Below, piece after piece: positions 50,944 through 60,552 of a stretch of DNA of 64,000 bases. The position numbers and the translations under genes are program-made. Each line of letters starts with the position of its first letter. Position 1 is the stretch's first letter. The stretch is from PSRJ01 sp963825305 (GTDB lineage: Bacteria > Acidobacteriota > Terriglobia > Bryobacterales > Bryobacteraceae): the NCBI GenBank assembly GCA_963825305.1, contig CAWGTA010000007.1:186001-250000 (forward strand). The letters run 5' to 3'. A model generated the notes under the pieces. That model was not told the origin of the DNA, did no database searches, and was given only the letters and a program-made list of their open reading frames with translations.

Positions 50944-51774
50944 TTGATCGATCTGCACTCGCACACCAATGAATCTGACGGCAGTTGCTCACCGGCTCAA
51001 CTGGTGGAAGAAGCCGTGCGGGCGGGGGTGCGCGTGCTCGGCATCACCGATCACGACACCTTCCGGGGCTTCGACCAGGCAGCCCCGCTGGCGCGCGCGG
51101 CCGGCATTGATCCGGTCTGCGGAATTGAACTCTCCACCAAGCTGCATGGCCAATCCGTGCACCTGCTCGGATACTTTTTCGGTGAAAACGGGCTGACGGA
51201 ATTCCGCACCTGGATTTTGGAAATGCAGGCTTCGCGGCGAGACCGGAACATCCGGCTGGTGGCGCGACTACGGGAACTAGGCTTCAACATTACCCTGGAA
51301 GAGGCCGAGGCGCGCGGACGCGGCATGACCGGCCGGCCGCATTTCGCGCAGTTACTGGTGGAGAAGGGTTACGTCTCCAGCATCCGCCAGGCTTTTGACG
51401 AGTATCTGGATGAATCCGCCAAAGGCTATGTGTACCGCCGGGAGCCGGAGTTCGCCGAAGGCGTTGCCGGGATCCGCAAGGCCGGAGGGATCGCGTCGCT
51501 GGCACATCCGGTCCGCGTACGCGGCGACATACCTTCCCTGCTACCCGAACTTTGCGATGCCGGCATGAATGCCATCGAAGCTTACCACAGCGATCACGAG
51601 CCGGAAGAAACTGAGCTGTACCTGGCGCTGGCAGTCCGCTATGGCTTGCTGGTGACTGGCGGTTCCGACTTTCACGGCACCGTGAAACCCAGCGTACACC
51701 TGGGCACCGGGTACCACAACAACCTGCGGATCCCCGCCGATCTGGTCGACAGGCTCAGGCAACACGCGCGGTGA
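50944..51774 (+). CDS. PHP-domain phosphoesterase
   Basis: This 276-residue protein has the four PHP metal-binding motifs: DLHSHTNESDG at the N-terminus, GITDHDTFRGF, a central GIELSTKLHGQSVHLLGYF and SLAHPVRVRG, with GGSDFHGTVKP near the end. These are shared by YciV/RNase AM-type nucleases and histidinol-phosphatase-like enzymes. The layout (insert RRDRNIRLVARLRELGF, GRPHFAQLLVEKGYV) matches the YciV/TrpH group acting on 3',5'-bisphosphonucleotides or RNA ends. The start is TTG. Its stop overlaps that of the convergent ygfZ gene by about 20 bases. Confidence 0.88.
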   Translation: MIDLHSHTNESDGSCSPAQLVEEAVRAGVRVLGITDHDTFRGFDQAAPLARAAGIDPVCGIELSTKLHGQSVHLLGYFFGENGLTEFRTWILEMQASRRDRNIRLVARLRELGFNITLEEAEARGRGMTGRPHFAQLLVEKGYVSSIRQAFDEYLDESAKGYVYRREPEFAEGVAGIRKAGGIASLAHPVRVRGDIPSLLPELCDAGMNAIEAYHSDHEPEETELYLALAVRYGLLVTGGSDFHGTVKPSVHLGTGYHNNLRIPADLVDRLRQHAR

Positions 51775-52669
51775 AATCGCCCGCCTGCAGGCGGCTGCCG
51801 GCGTCGGCGTGAGGCGTGCGCACGTAGGCGAGCGCGGCCACGGTGTGGGTTTCCGGCGAGAAAACCGAAGCCGTGATCTCCCCGGCATCTTTACCATCCG
51901 CGGTCAGCTTGGCCCCGGCGGGAAGCGCTGCGGGGGCTTCGATGGTGAGGCGCACCAACTTCTTATTAACATGGCCTTGAGCGCGGATGCGCTCCACAAT
52001 TTCCTGGCCCAGGTAGCAGCCTTTGGTGAAGCTCACGGCGTGCATCTGCTGAGTTTCCTGCGGCAAAGTCATCTCGCGAATGTCTTCGCCGTAGCGCGGC
52101 CGGCCGTTCTCGATGCGAACCAGGCGGACGTCGGCCTCCGTGGCCGGTTTCGCGCCAGCGGCCTCCCACGCCGGCATCCGGCCGGCTGGACCGAAAATGC
52201 GGAAACCAGGCTGACCCGTCACGCTGAGATTGGCGATGGTCAACTCGCCCCAACGCAGATGCGCGTAGGGCTCGCCGGGCACCGGAGCATTCAGTGTGGC
52301 CAGAGCGGCGGCTGCGGCAGGGCCTTCCAACCCCATTGCAGTGGTGCTTGCGCCGATGTCTTCGACTTCCACCTGATCGGCAACTTTATACTTCAGGATT
52401 AACTGCGGAACCTTCTCGCGCAGTTCGGGCTCAGTGTCGACCAGGAAGTGATCCTCGAAACAGAAAATGGAGCAATCGGCCTGAATGCGCCCCTGGGTCG
52501 ATAGCAGGAATGCATAGCAGCCGGAACCCGGCGTCATCTTCTTGATCTCGTTGCTGGTGACGTTGTGCAGGAGGCGCGCACGGTCGCGGCCGCGTACCAA
52601 AATGCGCCCGCGCGTGGAGAGGTCCAGCCAGGCAGCGCCGTGGCGTAGTGCTTCGTACCCTTCGCTCAT
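51755..52669 (-). CDS. ygfZ: Folate-binding protein YgfZ
   Basis: The 304 residues form a GcvT-like folate-binding protein that helps maintain Fe-S enzymes. The signature KGCYLGQEIVERI is present with its conserved Cys, and other parts are LDLSTRGRILVRGRDRARLL, LHNVTSNEIKKM, YAFLLSTQGRIQADCSIF and GRPRYGEDI. The frame is open to 52834, but the ATG at 52669 starts the recognisable protein. It is followed upstream (52680-53093) by a co-directional membrane protein with a ten-base gap. Confidence 0.9.
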   Translation of the reverse strand: MSEGYEALRHGAAWLDLSTRGRILVRGRDRARLLHNVTSNEIKKMTPGSGCYAFLLSTQGRIQADCSIFCFEDHFLVDTEPELREKVPQLILKYKVADQVEVEDIGASTTAMGLEGPAAAAALATLNAPVPGEPYAHLRWGELTIANLSVTGQPGFRIFGPAGRMPAWEAAGAKPATEADVRLVRIENGRPRYGEDIREMTLPQETQQMHAVSFTKGCYLGQEIVERIRAQGHVNKKLVRLTIEAPAALPAGAKLTADGKDAGEITASVFSPETHTVAALAYVRTPHADAGSRLQAGDFTARVA

Positions 52670-52679
52670 CAATTCCAGT

Positions 52680-53093
52680 TTAGAAAATGCGGCGCAGGTA
52701 CGCCGACAATAGAATGACGACCAGTCCGGAAATAGCGGCGCCATACATGGTACGCGCGCGTCGCTTCGCCTTGGGCCGGACGGCCAGAATCGCGACCGCA
52801 AACACGTGGAGCACCAGCAGCATCTTGACGCCAAACAGAATCAGGTACCGTGTGGAGTGGCCGGGGGTGCTGAGCAGATTGTACGTACCTGAGAAGATGA
52901 GGGCGACTATGGCCACATAGATCCGCGGGCGAAAGCGGGCAGCGGTGCGTTCGGATATGGTTTCCTCCAGATCCGGAGACAACAGTCCGGCGCGGGCTCG
53001 CATAGCCAGCGAGCCGTAGAGCAAGCCGCCGACGAGGATCGCAATCGAGGCGATGTGGAGCCACAACATGATGGCCGCCAGTACGTCAGGCAT
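52680..53093 (-). CDS. CopD-like small membrane protein
   Basis: The protein (137 residues from the ATG at 53093) has four membrane helices: AAIMLWLHIASIAILVGGLL, RIYVAIVALIFSGTYNLL, YLILFGVKMLLVLHVFAVA and TMYGAAISGLVVILLSAYL. The His-containing first helix, the R-F-R-P-R loop and KMLLVLHVFA match the CopD/DUF420-like membrane group. A possible earlier start is at 53138. Function unknown; a role in copper or haem handling is only suggested by the fold. Confidence 0.7.
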   Translation of the reverse strand: MPDVLAAIMLWLHIASIAILVGGLLYGSLAMRARAGLLSPDLEETISERTAARFRPRIYVAIVALIFSGTYNLLSTPGHSTRYLILFGVKMLLVLHVFAVAILAVRPKAKRRARTMYGAAISGLVVILLSAYLRRIF

Positions 53094-53172
53094 ATGGTTG
53101 AGTATACTCTGGCTATGATCCACGAGATTCGGGCGCATGGCGGTTTTGGCGTATCATCGTTAAAGGATGCCG

Positions 53173-53466
53173 ATGGACAACGGGCATGAGCCAGCCACGA
53201 AAGCCGACCTCGCCGCGCTGAAAGCCGACCTCACCGCGCTGAAAGCCGACCTTACCGCCGACCTCACCACGGTGGAGCAACGCCTTATGGAAGCGATCCG
53301 CGACGGCGAGACCCATCTTCTGAAGGCCTTCTATGGTTTCACGGAATCGGTGCAGGCACGTTTCAAGGCTGCGGACGACAGCGAGGCCAACCTAAAGAAA
53401 CGGCTCGCGGTCATCGAAGAGCGCTTGATAGAAGTGGAGAAGCGTCTGAACTTTCCGGGGCACTAA
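53173..53466 (+). CDS. Small coiled-coil protein with heptad repeats
   Basis: The 97-residue protein is almost wholly alpha-helical. Its N-terminal part holds three near-copies of the heptad LKADLTA, which appears in DNA as a 21-base tandem repeat, and the C-terminal part is a coiled coil (LKKRLAVIEERLIEVEKRL). A hydrophobic middle (LKAFYGFTESVQARF) breaks the coil. AAAGGA sits six bases before the ATG at 53173. It lies just upstream of the glyoxalase-II-like gene. Function unknown; the tandem repeat means its length can change by slippage. Confidence 0.6.
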   Translation: MDNGHEPATKADLAALKADLTALKADLTADLTTVEQRLMEAIRDGETHLLKAFYGFTESVQARFKAADDSEANLKKRLAVIEERLIEVEKRLNFPGH

Positions 53467-53471
53467 ATCGG

Positions 53472-54104
53472 ATGATCCACGAGATCCTTCCGGTCGGCAT
53501 GCTCCAATGCAACTGCTCGATTTTCGGCGATGAGCAGAGCCGCGAAGGGCTGGTGGTCGATCCGGGAGATGAGATTTCCGAAATCCTCGAAGTCATCGCG
53601 CGGCATGGCCTCAAGGTTAAGGCCATCGTGATCACCCACGCGCATATCGACCACATTGGCGGCGCGCAGAAACTGAAGCAGGCGACCGGCGCGCCGGTCT
53701 ACATGAACGGCAATGACAGCGAACTGCAGAAGATGCTGGACGTTCAAGCGGGCTGGCTGGGGATGCGTCCGCCCGAGCCGGTGACGATCGACGCGCCCGC
53801 CAAAGAGGGCGACCGCCTCCTGGTGGGCGCCACCGAGTTCCACGTGCTCGATACGCCCGGCCACACGCAGGGCAGCATCAGCTTGTGGATTCCGTCGGAG
53901 GGGAAGCTGGTGGCCGGCGACACGTTATTTCGGGACAGCATCGGCCGCACCGATCTTCCGGGCGGCGACGGCAAACAGATCCTGCGGTCGATTCACGATA
54001 AGCTGCTGCCGCTGCCGCCGGAGACGATCGTGATTCCGGGCCACGGCGAGAACACCACCATCGGACGCGAGAAGCAGTACAACTACTTCCTGCAGGGCCT
54101 CTGA
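53472..54104 (+). CDS. Metallo-beta-lactamase-fold hydrolase (glyoxalase II-like)
   Basis: This 210-residue protein has the full MBL metal set: HAHIDHIGG (residues 56-64), DTPGHTQGSISLW with a metal His, the bridging Asp in AGDTLFRDSIGRTDLPGGD, and PGHGENTTIGREK. The motif LQCNCSIFGDE at the start is typical of the YcbL/GloB2-type family of small thioesterases. It probably hydrolyses a glutathione-type or other thioester. It stands 13 bases upstream of the acetyl-CoA synthetase gene on the same strand. Confidence 0.9.
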   Translation: MIHEILPVGMLQCNCSIFGDEQSREGLVVDPGDEISEILEVIARHGLKVKAIVITHAHIDHIGGAQKLKQATGAPVYMNGNDSELQKMLDVQAGWLGMRPPEPVTIDAPAKEGDRLLVGATEFHVLDTPGHTQGSISLWIPSEGKLVAGDTLFRDSIGRTDLPGGDGKQILRSIHDKLLPLPPETIVIPGHGENTTIGREKQYNYFLQGL

Positions 54105-54117
54105 TAAGATTCTCGTG

Positions 54118-56046
54118 ATGCCCGAACAACACGTCTACCCGCCGAGCCCGGCGTTTGTCGAACGCGCGCACGTAAAGGGAATGGAAGGTTATCGCGCGCT
54201 GTACCAGAAGGCCGCGGAGAAGCCCGAGGAATTCTGGGGCGAGCTGGCCGGCAATGAGCTCTTCTGGTTTGAGAAATGGTCGCACGTGTTTGAATGGGAG
54301 CCGCCTTTTGCGAAATGGTTCGCCGGGGGGAAGACCAATGTCTGCTTCAACTGCGTGGATCGCCATCTCTCCGCGCGTGGGACCAAGACCGCCATCCTGT
54401 GGGAAGGCGAGCCGGGCGACCAGCGCCGCATCTCGTACCAGGAGCTCCACCGATTGGTCTGCCGTTTCGCCAACGTGCTCAAGGCTCGCGGGCTCCAGGC
54501 CGGCGATCGCGCCATCATCTATATGGGAATGGTGCCCGAGCTTCCCGTAGCGCTGCTGGCTTGCGCGCGGCTGGGGGTCATCCACAGCGTGGTCTTCGGA
54601 GGCTTTTCGGCGGAGGCCCTGAAAACCCGCATTCAGGATCTGGAAGCGCAAGCCGTCATAACGGCCGATGGGGCGTGGCGCCGCGGCAAAGAAGTACGCC
54701 TGAAAGAAGCCGTGGATGAAGCGCTGGCCGAGTGCCCCAGTGTGCGCGACGTGGTGGTGCTGCGGCGCACCGGCGGCGCAACCGACATGAAGCCGGGCCG
54801 CGACCATTGGTGGCACGAGCTGGACGAGGGCGTGAGCGACACCTGCGCCGCCGAGCCGCTCTCCAGCGAGCATCCGCTGTATGTGCTCTACACCTCGGGG
54901 ACCACGGGTAAACCGAAAGGGATCGTACACACCAGCGCCGGCTACCTGCTGCAGGTGCACATGACCATGAAGTGGGTTTTCGACCTGCGCGACGAAGATG
55001 TCTACTGGTGTGCGGCGGATATCGGTTGGGTCACAGGCCACAGCTACATCGTCTACGGGCCGCTCTCGGCGGGCGCCACCACCGTTATTTATGAAGGCGC
55101 TCCGGAATTTCCGCAACCCGACCGCTGGTGGAGCCTCATCGAAAGATACCGCGTCAACATTCTGTACACTTCCCCCACCGCCATACGCGCGTTCATCCGG
55201 CAGGGAGACCAGTGGCCCAATGCGCACGACCTTACGAGCTTGCGTCTGCTCGGCTCGGTAGGCGAACCGATCAATCCCGCGGCGTGGGAGTGGTATCACA
55301 AAATCATCGGCAAGGAGCGGTGCCCGATTGTGGATACCTGGTGGCAGACGGAAACGGGCGCTCACATGATCGCACCGATGCCGGGCGCCGTGCCGCTCAA
55401 GCCGGGTTCGGGCACGCTGCCGATGCCGGGCGTGCTGGCCGACGTGGTGGATCTCGATGGCAAGCCGGTGGCGGCAAACCGTGAAGGCTTTTTGATCATC
55501 CGCCGGCCGTGGCCGAGCATGGCCCGAACGCTATGGCGCGATCCCGACCGCTACCGCGAGCAATATTGGGAGCGCATTCCGGGCGCGTACATGACGGGCG
55601 ACGCCGCGCGCCGCGATGAGGACGGCTACTACTGGGTGCTGGGCCGTGTGGACGACGTGATGAATGTGAGCGGGCACCGCCTGAGCACGATGGAGCTGGA
55701 ATCGGCGCTGGTGCGGCACCCCGCCGTGGCGGAAGCGGCCGTGGTGGGTAAGCCGCACGAGATCACGGGGCAGGCCGTCGCTTGTTTCGTCACGCTCAAG
55801 AAGGGCGATTGGAACCACGCCGAGCTGGCCGAGGACCTGCGTAAGTGGGTGGCCAAAGAAATCGGCAGCTTCGCCAAACCCGAGCAGATCCGCTTTACCG
55901 ACGCGCTGCCCAAGACACGCAGCGGCAAAATCATGCGACGGCTGCTGCGCGAGATCGTCACGACGAACGCCGTGACCGGCGACGTCACCACGCTGGAAGA
56001 TTTGTCGGTGGTGACGCGCCTGTCGGCGCAGCACGACGAAGAATGA
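54118..56046 (+). CDS. acsA: Acetyl-CoA synthetase
   Basis: AcsA activates acetate with ATP and CoA to give acetyl-CoA. The 642 residues include the AMP-binding P-loop LYTSGTTGKPKGIVHTSAGY, the catalytic core VDTWWQTETGAHMIAPMPG, the hinge-adjacent GRVDDVMNVSGHRLSTMELE, and the C-terminal PKTRSGKIMRRLLRE whose Lys is the acetylation-regulated residue in this family. A GTG three bases upstream (54115) is an alternative start. It follows the MBL hydrolase closely and could share its transcript. Confidence 0.94.
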   Translation: MPEQHVYPPSPAFVERAHVKGMEGYRALYQKAAEKPEEFWGELAGNELFWFEKWSHVFEWEPPFAKWFAGGKTNVCFNCVDRHLSARGTKTAILWEGEPGDQRRISYQELHRLVCRFANVLKARGLQAGDRAIIYMGMVPELPVALLACARLGVIHSVVFGGFSAEALKTRIQDLEAQAVITADGAWRRGKEVRLKEAVDEALAECPSVRDVVVLRRTGGATDMKPGRDHWWHELDEGVSDTCAAEPLSSEHPLYVLYTSGTTGKPKGIVHTSAGYLLQVHMTMKWVFDLRDEDVYWCAADIGWVTGHSYIVYGPLSAGATTVIYEGAPEFPQPDRWWSLIERYRVNILYTSPTAIRAFIRQGDQWPNAHDLTSLRLLGSVGEPINPAAWEWYHKIIGKERCPIVDTWWQTETGAHMIAPMPGAVPLKPGSGTLPMPGVLADVVDLDGKPVAANREGFLIIRRPWPSMARTLWRDPDRYREQYWERIPGAYMTGDAARRDEDGYYWVLGRVDDVMNVSGHRLSTMELESALVRHPAVAEAAVVGKPHEITGQAVACFVTLKKGDWNHAELAEDLRKWVAKEIGSFAKPEQIRFTDALPKTRSGKIMRRLLREIVTTNAVTGDVTTLEDLSVVTRLSAQHDEE

Positions 56047-56190
56047 GGACGACTCGCAAATCGTCACGAAGGTTCCTGTGAGTTTACGAACAGCGGTTCG
56101 CGCTTTGAAGTGAATCTGTAATCGAGAATTAATAGCGTTGTCACCTGTCGTCGAAACATGGTTGCTACGATCCCCCGATGGAGGAAGTAC

Positions 56191-57882
56191 ATGTTTGAAA
56201 GACGACACTCGGTTGCCTTGTTTCTCGCAGCATTGGGTTCGGCGTCCTGCCTGTATGCCGCTAATTTCGGCGGCGCTGCCGGACAACACGTTTTATTGAT
56301 CAGCATTGACGGAATGCATGCCCTCGACTACGTGAATTGCGTCAGTTCCAATACTTGTCCCACTCTGAAGGCTCTGGGAAACACGGGCATCAACTACACA
56401 AGGACTTCGACCTCCCGGCCTTCGGATTCCTTTCCCGGAATCAACGCAATTGTTACGGGGGGTACTCCGAAGACCGTGGGCGCTTACTATGACGTGGCCT
56501 ATGATCGGGTGTTGGCGCCGCCTATCAACACCACCGGCAATGGGGTGTCAGGGGGAACTTGCACTCCAGGGATTGCGAACGGTACCCGCACGGAGTACGA
56601 AGAGGGCATCGACATCGATCAGACCCAGCTCACTGGCGGCAGTCCGCTCTACACCAATCCGATCGACGGCGGGTATCTCTCTATCGATCCAACGAGGATA
56701 CCGCGCGATCCATTTGCCAACTGTGCCCCGGTTTACCCTTGGAACTTCATCCGCGCCAATACGATTTTTGGCGTCGTCCACTACGAGGGTGGCTACACGG
56801 CCTGGGCGGATAAGCACGCGGCGTATTCGGTGGTTTCCGGTCCGACCGGAACGAACAAGCCGAGCAATTTGGATGATTATTACGCCCCGGACATCAACTC
56901 CAACATCGTCCCTTTGCCCGGAATCAAAACCGCGACCGGCTTGGATTGTTCCACTCTTACCAGCAACGGCAACGATTGGACCACCGACTTCGACTCCGTT
57001 AAATGCAATGACCAACTCAAGGTCAACGCTGTCTTGAACTGGATTAACGGCAGAACGCACCTGGGTACGCTCGGCGGTCAAGTTCCGATCGTATTCGGGA
57101 TGGACTTCCAGGCTGTTAGCGTCGGGGAGAAACTGGTCATCGGTACGCGGAAAGGCGGCTACATGGACGCGGCCGGCACTCCCACAGCGGACATGCTCAA
57201 CGAAATCAAATATGTGGATGCCGCGATCGGGCAGATGGTCAGTGCTCTGGCGAGCGCCGGCCTAACGAGCCAGACGACCATCATCATTACCGCGAAGCAC
57301 GGCCAGTCGCCCATCGACACCAATCGTTTCTTCCCGATTCCGGGCCCGAGCGCGAACAATGGAATGCCGCCTTCGTCAGTGCTTGGACCGTCTTTCCTTC
57401 CCGATTCCGAGATCAACCAGATCGGGTCAACCGAGGACGATATTTCACTCCTCTGGCTAAGCCCGGGGGCGAGTACGACCGACGCAGTTGCGCTCCTGGA
57501 AAGCAACGCGACCGCGGCCGGTATCGGACAAATCTTCTATGGTCCTTCGGTCGCAGCCATATACGGCACGCCCGGCATACCGCCCAACGGCGACCCGCGA
57601 GTGCCCGACATCATCGTGGCGCCGAATGTGGGCGTAGTATACACAGGCAGCAAGAAAAAGCAGGCGGAACACGGCGGCTTCTCCCAAGACGACACGAACG
57701 TGATCCTGCTGGTATCGAACCCGAGCATCAAACCCAAAACGGTCACCACCTTCGTCGAGACAACCCAGGTGGCTCCCACCATACTGTCGATTCTGGGACT
57801 GCAGCCGAACTTGCTTACGGCGGTTCAAGCTGAGGGTACGCAAGTTCTACCCGGATTCTTTTTCGGAATACCGACTAACTGA
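56191..57882 (+). CDS. Secreted alkaline-phosphatase-superfamily phosphodiesterase
   Basis: The 563-residue protein has a signal peptide (HSVALFLAALGSASCLYAA), then the type I phosphodiesterase/nucleotide pyrophosphatase pattern: VLLISIDGMHALDYV with the metal Asp, SRPSDSFPGINAIVTGGTPK with the nucleophilic Ser/Thr, GTRKGGYMDAAG, IIITAKHGQSPIDTNR with the metal His, and AEHGGFSQDDTNVILLV with the second His. The inserted AEHGGF...VALVIS-type region is complete. GGAGG lies six bases before the ATG at 56191. Its own transcription unit is bounded by a hairpin at 57899. Confidence 0.88.
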   Translation: MFERRHSVALFLAALGSASCLYAANFGGAAGQHVLLISIDGMHALDYVNCVSSNTCPTLKALGNTGINYTRTSTSRPSDSFPGINAIVTGGTPKTVGAYYDVAYDRVLAPPINTTGNGVSGGTCTPGIANGTRTEYEEGIDIDQTQLTGGSPLYTNPIDGGYLSIDPTRIPRDPFANCAPVYPWNFIRANTIFGVVHYEGGYTAWADKHAAYSVVSGPTGTNKPSNLDDYYAPDINSNIVPLPGIKTATGLDCSTLTSNGNDWTTDFDSVKCNDQLKVNAVLNWINGRTHLGTLGGQVPIVFGMDFQAVSVGEKLVIGTRKGGYMDAAGTPTADMLNEIKYVDAAIGQMVSALASAGLTSQTTIIITAKHGQSPIDTNRFFPIPGPSANNGMPPSSVLGPSFLPDSEINQIGSTEDDISLLWLSPGASTTDAVALLESNATAAGIGQIFYGPSVAAIYGTPGIPPNGDPRVPDIIVAPNVGVVYTGSKKKQAEHGGFSQDDTNVILLVSNPSIKPKTVTTFVETTQVAPTILSILGLQPNLLTAVQAEGTQVLPGFFFGIPTN

Positions 57883-58087
57883 AGCCACAGCCACCACTTT
57901 GACCGCCTCTCCGGGGGCGGTCAAGGATCTCCTTGCCTCCTCCCTCAAACCTCGCCATCCAGATCTGATCGCCCAACAGGACGTGGTTCAGCAATCCTTG
58001 GATGCTGCCGGACGATCCGGGCAGTGTTTTTCGGTACTCGCGACCGTCTAACCCGGCGCACCTCTCCAGGGGCCGCCTGGTTGGCAA
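57875..58087 (-). pseudogene. DinB-family N-terminal remnant
   Basis: One frame reads LDGREYRKTLPGSSGSIQGL and LNHVLLGDQIWMARFEGGG. This is the first helix bundle segment of DinB/YfiT-type proteins (with the metal His of LNHVLL). The preceding helix (usual N-x-W-A-N) is absent or in another frame, and after GGG the frame soon ends in the hairpin beyond the phosphodiesterase stop. I take it as a truncated gene. Confidence 0.5.
57899..57924. terminator. Hairpin terminator after the phosphodiesterase gene
   Basis: TTGACCGCC (57899-57907) and GGCGGTCAA (57916-57924) form a perfect nine-base stem with an eight-base loop, 17 bases after the stop. No T-run follows, so a Rho-independent role is inferred from stem and position. 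Confidence 0.55.
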
Positions 58088-58182
58088 CGCGGTTGTTTTC
58101 CGGCTAACGTTTGAAACTAGCGGAGCAGGTCCATGCCACTGAGCTTACTACTGAGGCGCGAGGCCGAGCTGCGCTGGTTGAT

Positions 58183-59418
58183 TCAGCCGCGCACTAATTC
58201 GAAAACGGTGATTTCCGGCGGAGCGCCGACGCGCATGGGAGCGGCGATGGTGCCGATGCCGCGATTCACGTAGAGCTGGCCTCCGGGCCGTTCAAACCAG
58301 CCGGCCACGTAGGGCGTAACGAGGCGCGTGGGGGCAAGCTCGGGGCTGATGAATTCGAGCGCCAGCTGTCCGCCGTGGGTATGGCCCGCGAGGCTCAGGT
58401 CGATGCCCAGCTCGGCGGCGCGCGGGAAGGTCTCGGGGTTGTGGCTCAGCAGGATATTCGCGGTTTCGGGCGACATCAGTTTTTCGATCCCGTCCAGGCG
58501 CTGGCTTGCCATGTGTCCCTCACCAGCAGACATCCCGCGCGAGTTGGCGAAATCGATGCCCATCAGGTTGAAGGAATCGGCGCCGCTTCGAATGGGCACG
58601 TTGGCCTGGCGCAGAATGTGAATCCCGCAATCGTTGAACAGCGCGCTCATGGAATCCTCCGCGTCGGCCCAGGCGTCATGATTGCCAAGACAACCGTAGA
58701 CTCCGTACGGAGCTTTCAGGCCGGAGAGCGCGCTCACCACAGCCTGCTCGGTGGCCGCATCCCAGGTGACGAAATCCCCGGTGAGCGCAACCATATCGAC
58801 CTTCAGGTTGTTTGCAATGTTGACGTATTTGCGGATCTCGTCCTCGCTCATGAACGGGCCAACGTGGATGTCGCTGAGCTGGGCGATGCGGAAACCGTGG
58901 AACGCGCGGGGCAGACGCGCCAGGCGGATGGGCTGCCGCGTAACTTCCAGATTCAGCCGGCCCCACAGCAAGCCGTAGGCGCCGGCCACGAACGGGACGG
59001 CGGCAGTAGCGGTGGCGGCGCACTCCAGAAATTGGCGGCGCGCGGGGGAAGGCAAATCCTGCAGGACGGAGGAACTCTTACTGAGCCGCGCCCGCAGGAA
59101 GCGGTCTGGCAGCCGCACCAGCCAGATCAGGATGACGACCGCGAACGCCACAGTCGAGCTGAAGATCCACCACAGAAACGGTGCGACCAGTACCGCGTCG
59201 CGCAGGGTCAAGCGCGTAGGTGAGGGAATCTCGCGCCCCGAATAGATGTTATACGCGAACCCGCCCAGATAAAAGGCGAGCGCGGTAAGACCCGTTCCCC
59301 AGCGTGCCGCGCGGCTCCCAAGCCGGCGGCGGCCCCAAGATGCGACGCGCAGAATCCAATATACCTGCCCTCCGATGAAGAGCAGAAACACCGGCAGAAT
59401 TCGAAAGACGAACGGCAT
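58183..59418 (-). CDS. Membrane-anchored metallophosphoesterase (YkuE type)
   Basis: This 411-residue protein has four hydrophobic helices in the first 125 residues, a twin-arginine-like segment (ARRQFLECAATATAAVPFVA) and a calcineurin-like phosphoesterase domain: SDIHVGP, LTGDFVTWD, CLGNHDAW, LLSHNPE and AGHTHGG. These five motifs carry the two-metal site. It should act in the periplasm on a phosphodiester or pyrophosphate such as a lipid or nucleotide; the substrate is not known. The helices before the twin-arginine segment are additional to the simple YkuE layout. Confidence 0.88.
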   Translation of the reverse strand: MPFVFRILPVFLLFIGGQVYWILRVASWGRRRLGSRAARWGTGLTALAFYLGGFAYNIYSGREIPSPTRLTLRDAVLVAPFLWWIFSSTVAFAVVILIWLVRLPDRFLRARLSKSSSVLQDLPSPARRQFLECAATATAAVPFVAGAYGLLWGRLNLEVTRQPIRLARLPRAFHGFRIAQLSDIHVGPFMSEDEIRKYVNIANNLKVDMVALTGDFVTWDAATEQAVVSALSGLKAPYGVYGCLGNHDAWADAEDSMSALFNDCGIHILRQANVPIRSGADSFNLMGIDFANSRGMSAGEGHMASQRLDGIEKLMSPETANILLSHNPETFPRAAELGIDLSLAGHTHGGQLALEFISPELAPTRLVTPYVAGWFERPGGQLYVNRGIGTIAAPMRVGAPPEITVFELVRG

Positions 59419-59512
59419 CCCGATCCCAGGCCCTCGCTAATATACTCCCGCAAAAGGCCGGGCAACACCAACGGGTCGTGAGCGCGGCAGGTTGCCAGGC
59501 AAATCGACAACT

Positions 59513-60358
59513 TCATTTCCCCATGTGCACAAGATCCTTCTCGTTCTCTTCGCAGACAAATTCGAGAACGTCGCTATCGGGGATCAGAGTCAATCCGGCT
59601 TTGAGTTTAAATGGCCTCGTGTAGTATTTAGGGTCTTCGAAGCTAACTTCCAGATCGATATGCCCGAAGTCGCGGCGGCGGTAGCGCTCGGTGATGTGCA
59701 TTGATTCGCTGCGCGGGTGACCGAATGCGTCGAGCCAGCTCCTCTCTGTAAAGCCGGTGCTTTCGACGACCAGGGTATCGCCTTCCCACCTGCCTGCCGA
59801 GTATCCCATCCAGGAAGGCTGGAGATCTTTCGGGAAGCTTCGCCCGTCCGTATAAATCTGTCGAGGAGGGTCCGCGGTTTCAGACAGCATGACAATTTCG
59901 TTGGGTGCCTGGACCAATTTGAAAGCGTAGACGAACGTGACAGCGGGTACGCCGATGGGAAGACAGTGAGTCATGGGACGGTCGACCGGAGCTTGTAAGC
60001 GCTGTTTCAGGATAGACGCTCCTTCCGGCCGGAGCGGCTCCTCTTCGGGTTTGACACCCCAAAATACGTTCAGAAAATGCCTGCTGACATCGTTCAAATC
60101 GATCTGCAGTTTTTCGACGCCATCCCCCAGCACGCGGGTGAACTCACTCATCGGATTCCGCTCGGCCTGCCAGACGCCGGAGAGATCCGGCTTCCCGTTC
60201 ATGCGCGGTGGGGGCGAGGTCAAATCGATCCTGCCTTCCTTCATGCGCGGCGTCCGCGGGTCGGAATTGTTCAGCCACTGGGCCGAAAGAGGCAGGCTTG
60301 TTACGACCGCCAAAATCGTCATCGTTGTTTTGATCTGTATTACGCCTGAAAACGACAT
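59513..60358 (-). CDS. Secreted DGKPDLSG-family protein
   Basis: This 281-residue paralogue has a signal peptide (MTILAVVTSLPLSAQWL), the motifs KEGRIDLTSPPPR and NGKPDLSGVW, then SPTEFTRVL-type helix and the core: CLPIGVP, ADPPRQIYTDGRSFPKD, WMGYSAGRWEGDTLVVES, ITERYRRRDFGHIDLEVSFE, YYTRPF and CEENEKDLVHMGK. GGAGG precedes the ATG at 60358. It is divergent from the PQQ dehydrogenase at 60553, with a 194-base gap that could carry both promoters, so this is a quinoprotein/partner pair like the one at 5 kb. Confidence 0.82.
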   Translation of the reverse strand: MSFSGVIQIKTTMTILAVVTSLPLSAQWLNNSDPRTPRMKEGRIDLTSPPPRMNGKPDLSGVWQAERNPMSEFTRVLGDGVEKLQIDLNDVSRHFLNVFWGVKPEEEPLRPEGASILKQRLQAPVDRPMTHCLPIGVPAVTFVYAFKLVQAPNEIVMLSETADPPRQIYTDGRSFPKDLQPSWMGYSAGRWEGDTLVVESTGFTERSWLDAFGHPRSESMHITERYRRRDFGHIDLEVSFEDPKYYTRPFKLKAGLTLIPDSDVLEFVCEENEKDLVHMGK

Positions 60359-60552
60359 TGCCACCCTCCCTGGGGACGCGGACTTCACTTTCCGCGTCGG
60401 ATAGTTCCAATTTGGCTGAGAAGGCGTTCTAGCAGCGTTCTGTAGAAACGTTTGCGCCCGTTCCGCCGGCTAAAATTAACAAGATAGCGGCCCCGCCAAT
60501 CTGCATCGCCAGCCTTTGATAAGCTGGTGCACTCGATGAGGGGAGGCCGACC

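Noticed and set aside
53173..53260. Tandem 21-bp DNA repeat as a mobile or CRISPR-like element
   Set aside because: It is in frame and encodes coiled-coil heptads, so protein structure explains it.
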